From positions 1 through 64,000 of the forward strand of contig NZ_JAJMOX010000017.1 of the NCBI RefSeq assembly GCF_020991455.1: a DNA stretch of 64,000 bases. Direction: 5' to 3'. Origin of the DNA: Flavobacterium sp. JAS. GTDB taxonomy: Bacteria; Bacteroidota; Bacteroidia; Flavobacteriales; Flavobacteriaceae. The translations under genes were made by a program, and so were the position numbers. The first letter of the stretch is position 1. Every line of letters starts with the position of its first letter. Below the pieces are notes generated by a model that did no database searches, had not been told where the DNA came from, and saw only the letters and a program-made list of their open reading frames with translations. Below, piece by piece: positions 61,391 through 64,000 of this stretch.

Positions 61391-62716
61391 TTATAATTCA
61401 TCTTCTAATTTAAATCTGAATTTAAGAACCAAACTATTCCTTTCGATCTCCAAATTAATCCAAAGATCATCTTCAGATTTTAATAGATTATTAATCTGTT
61501 GTAAGGTATATTTATAAGGTTTTATATTATTAATACTAACAATAACATCGCCTTTTTGTAACCCGCATTTCTCTGCCGGAGATTCTTTACGAACATTTAC
61601 TATTTCATAAATTGGCTTTAATAAAAATTTATATCTAAAATCCCCATCTCTCTTTGCATTTGTTTCCATTTCACTTGCTGAATTAGCAACTTGTATAGTT
61701 TCTAAATGCACCGTTTCCTGAACCCATTGCAATCCATTATGTTGAAGTACAATACCGCTTTTGTTATAAGTAAAAGGCTCAGAAAATTTACTGTTTTTTT
61801 TAAGATATACTTTTTTATCTGCATAATCCAGAACAACTGTAAAACGTTTTAAAACCTCACCTCCTACCGAGCCAATTCGACCCGGAACCATTTTAACATT
61901 ACGAACAGATACTGAATCCGGAAAAGAAACAATTGGTCTTTTAAAACTAAATTCATCTATGGTAAACTTATCGATTTTAGCTCGGTGCCCTTCGATATCG
62001 CCACTAAAACCTTTTCCTAAAAAGTCGGGGAAGTTCTTTTTGGGCAATTTGATTTTCTTATTTTCAAAAATCCAAAACGCATCGCTATTTCCAATATCAA
62101 TCAGAAGTTTTGCCGGAATTTCGACATCATCTACAGTGGCTGTAGTATTAATATAAGGCTTAGATCTCTCAATAGTTATTGGTATTGATTTAAACTTTTT
62201 TTCCAGCTTATTTTTAAACTCTTCATTATTAAAATGAACAATAATCTTCTTTTTCTGATAATTAACTTCTATTAAATTATTTTTAAAAAACTTATATCCA
62301 ATGATGCCGTTTACAGGAATCCCAATATGCGATGATAAATTAAACCCCTGATCCAAAATAATAAAAACCATATGGTTATTAGATCTTAAACCATGTGTTT
62401 CTAATGTATTATTTGTTGATTTTAACCCTTCGATTTCCTGTTCACTTCCTAACCCTCTCAGTTTTATTTTTTCGACATTATTAAAACTCACCTCTTGTTT
62501 TTCCTCCATACTAAACAAGATAGTTTCTTCGACTCCTGAATCTAACAAGAAATTCAACTCGACTCCGTTTACTTTTATCGGAATAAAAATGAGATTATTA
62601 ATCAATTTAAAAGGAATAGTAACCTTCTTACTATTGTTTTGAATTAAAAAGTCTCCTTGAGCATTTGCTAAGAAAGATGCCAAAAGCCCAAAAAACAACA
62701 TGAAATATTTTCTCAT
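61391..62716 (-). CDS. Retropepsin-like aspartyl protease with PDZ domain
   Basis: 441 residues. Signal peptide (ending FLANAQG). Two aspartyl-protease lobes: the first with FLLDSGVEETI (Asp59; family form LDTG), the second with LLIDIGNSDAFW. After them comes a PDZ domain (about 370-430, SPAEKCGLQKGDVIVSINN). Such proteins in Bacteroidota are exported aspartyl proteases of unknown targets. The DSG and DIG in place of DTG are a little unusual; activity cannot be judged. Monocistronic. Confidence 0.85.
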   Translation of the reverse strand: MRKYFMLFFGLLASFLANAQGDFLIQNNSKKVTIPFKLINNLIFIPIKVNGVELNFLLDSGVEETILFSMEEKQEVSFNNVEKIKLRGLGSEQEIEGLKSTNNTLETHGLRSNNHMVFIILDQGFNLSSHIGIPVNGIIGYKFFKNNLIEVNYQKKKIIVHFNNEEFKNKLEKKFKSIPITIERSKPYINTTATVDDVEIPAKLLIDIGNSDAFWIFENKKIKLPKKNFPDFLGKGFSGDIEGHRAKIDKFTIDEFSFKRPIVSFPDSVSVRNVKMVPGRIGSVGGEVLKRFTVVLDYADKKVYLKKNSKFSEPFTYNKSGIVLQHNGLQWVQETVHLETIQVANSASEMETNAKRDGDFRYKFLLKPIYEIVNVRKESPAEKCGLQKGDVIVSINNIKPYKYTLQQINNLLKSEDDLWINLEIERNSLVLKFRFKLEDEL

Positions 62717-62838
62717 TGATAATTTTTTATTATAAAATTAGTAAATATATTGATAATTGTTACATTTTTACAAGTCCCTTTAATGTTTACGTTAAATTCG
62801 AAAAAAAAATGCAAATTTGCACTTCAATAATTAAGCTC

Positions 62839-64000
62839 ATGCCAACAATTTCACTCAAAGGCAGAAACATGCCCGAATCACCGATACGTAAACTTGCTCC
62901 TTATGCAGATCTTGCAAAACAAAAAGGACATAAAGTGTATCATTTAAACATTGGTCAACCGGATATCAAGACACCCGAGGTGGCCATCGAGGCGGTAAAA
63001 AATATTGATTTAACTATTATAGAATACAGTCCGTCAGCCGGATATGAAAGTTATAGAAAAAAATTAGCAAAATTTTACCAACGTCAAAATGTAAATGTAA
63101 ACTCAGAAGACATCATTGTTACTACAGGTGGTTCTGAAGCCTTATTATTTGCACTAGCCACAATTACAGATCCGGGAGATGAAATCATTATTCCTGAGCC
63201 TTTTTATGCCAATTACCATGCATTTGCGTCATCAACCAGTGCAACGGTAATTCCTGTTATTTCAACAATCGAAAGTGCTTTTGCATTGCCAAGCATTGAA
63301 ACTGTCGAAAAACTAATTACACCCAAAACAAAAGCTATTCTAATTTGTAATCCTGGTAATCCAACAGGCTATTTATATTCAGAATCAGAAATTAAACAAC
63401 TGGCAGGCTTAATCAAAAAGCATGATTTGTATTTAATCGCTGACGAAGTTTATCGTGAATTTTTGTACGATGGAGATGATGTTCATTATTCTGTAATGAA
63501 TCTTGAAGATGTACAGCAAAACGTAATCATGGTTGACTCTGTTTCAAAACGTTACAGCATGTGTGGCGCAAGAATTGGATGTTTGGTTACTAAAAACAAA
63601 GATGTTTTGGCAACTGTAATGAAATTTGCGCAGGCACGTTTAAGTCCGCCTACAATTGAACAAATTGCATGCGAAGCTGCAATAGATACTCCGCAAAGTT
63701 ATTTTGACGAAGTAATTTCAGAATATAAAGAACGTCGCAATACTTTAATTACCGAATTAAATAAAATTGAAGGCGTTATCGTGACTAAACCAAAGGGCGC
63801 TTTTTACTGTATTGCTCAATTACCAATTGACAATTCAGAAGATTTTGCTCAATGGCTTTTAGAAAGTTACGATCTTAACGGAGAAACTGTAATGGTTGCT
63901 CCTGCTGCCGGTTTTTACTCGACGCCAGGAATGGGGCTTAATCAGGTAAGAATTGCTTATGTCCTGAATAAAAAAGATTTAATTACTGCTGTAAACATAT
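62839..64000 (+). CDS. Pyridoxal-phosphate-dependent class I aminotransferase (aspartate aminotransferase-like), partial
   Basis: 387 codons to the window edge; about ten residues are missing at most. Fold type I landmarks: HLNIGQPDIKTPE, VTTGGSEALLFAL, CNPGNPTGYLYS, IADEVYREFLYDG and the PLP lysine Lys237 in VDSVSKRYSMCGARIGC, followed by the C-terminal small domain (KPKGAFYCIAQLP, then APAAGFYSTPGMGLNQVRIAYV). It transaminates an amino acid with 2-oxoglutarate or oxaloacetate; exact substrate is not readable. A TGCAAATTTGCA palindrome (62811-62822) precedes the start. Confidence 0.9.
   Translation, partial: MPTISLKGRNMPESPIRKLAPYADLAKQKGHKVYHLNIGQPDIKTPEVAIEAVKNIDLTIIEYSPSAGYESYRKKLAKFYQRQNVNVNSEDIIVTTGGSEALLFALATITDPGDEIIIPEPFYANYHAFASSTSATVIPVISTIESAFALPSIETVEKLITPKTKAILICNPGNPTGYLYSESEIKQLAGLIKKHDLYLIADEVYREFLYDGDDVHYSVMNLEDVQQNVIMVDSVSKRYSMCGARIGCLVTKNKDVLATVMKFAQARLSPPTIEQIACEAAIDTPQSYFDEVISEYKERRNTLITELNKIEGVIVTKPKGAFYCIAQLPIDNSEDFAQWLLESYDLNGETVMVAPAAGFYSTPGMGLNQVRIAYVLNKKDLITAVNI

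Overview
The window reads as chromosome of a low-GC Bacteroidota, most likely a Flavobacterium. Several independent signs agree. There are adhesin-like proteins with type IX secretion (T9SS) and gliding-type C-termini, a PorP/SprF-like protein and an OmpA/TPR protein. Lipoproteins with SSC/VSC lipoboxes are frequent. Promoters have the Bacteroidetes form TTG-N19-23-TAnnTTTG, and most genes lack a Shine-Dalgarno sequence. Intergenic regions are crowded with dyad repeats. I see no rRNA, tRNA, CRISPR array or intact insertion sequence.

Layout. 1-2109: N-terminal part of a large secreted adhesin, running off the left edge. 2646-4732: secreted esterase and AraC regulator. 5183-7432: three tandem paralogous small secreted proteins; two share a duplicated leader, and a third leader copy lies next to the AraC gene. 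7485-9178: gene relics (a miniature of a type ISP restriction enzyme and a truncated OmpA/TPR protein) and repeats. 9179-20810: fused B12 mutase IcmF, L,D-transpeptidase, a frameshifted small gene, an SGNH-type lipoprotein, a Coa1-family protein, unknown secreted proteins, a DUF4197 lipoprotein and PurU. 20925-25589: KatG, a candidate small RNA, a BtuF-like protein without signal peptide, and PyrF, with nested palindromes between them. 26297-32296: a stress-type module of Dps, a dead CsbD gene, AraC regulator, response regulator, CHASE3 histidine kinase, DUF4142 lipoprotein, YtxH and holin-like membrane proteins. 32528-33604: PrfA.

33863-37628 is the most unusual part. It holds a promoter with a CRP-like dyad and a PD-(D/E)XK-like protein whose frame is cut by one stop codon before its SEC-C tail. 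A 613-residue SEC-C/TPR/SEC-C/HEPN-like protein follows. The pair is bracketed by dispersed intergenic repeats and looks like an accessory, possibly defensive, cassette.

37836-51427: membrane and secreted proteins of unknown role, DoxX-like and DUF5995 proteins, topoisomerase III, an MFS transporter, a DUF4198 protein with a TonB-dependent receptor (probable metal or siderophore uptake), and a GyrI-like protein. 51503-55404: ValS, a DUF1573 protein and a lipoprotein. 55523-61231: a T9SS operon of adhesin with type B sorting domain, PorP/SprF-like protein and OmpA/TPR protein. 61391-64000: a retropepsin-like protease with PDZ domain and a class I aminotransferase cut by the right edge.

Functional names come from recognising motifs and families by eye; no database search was run.
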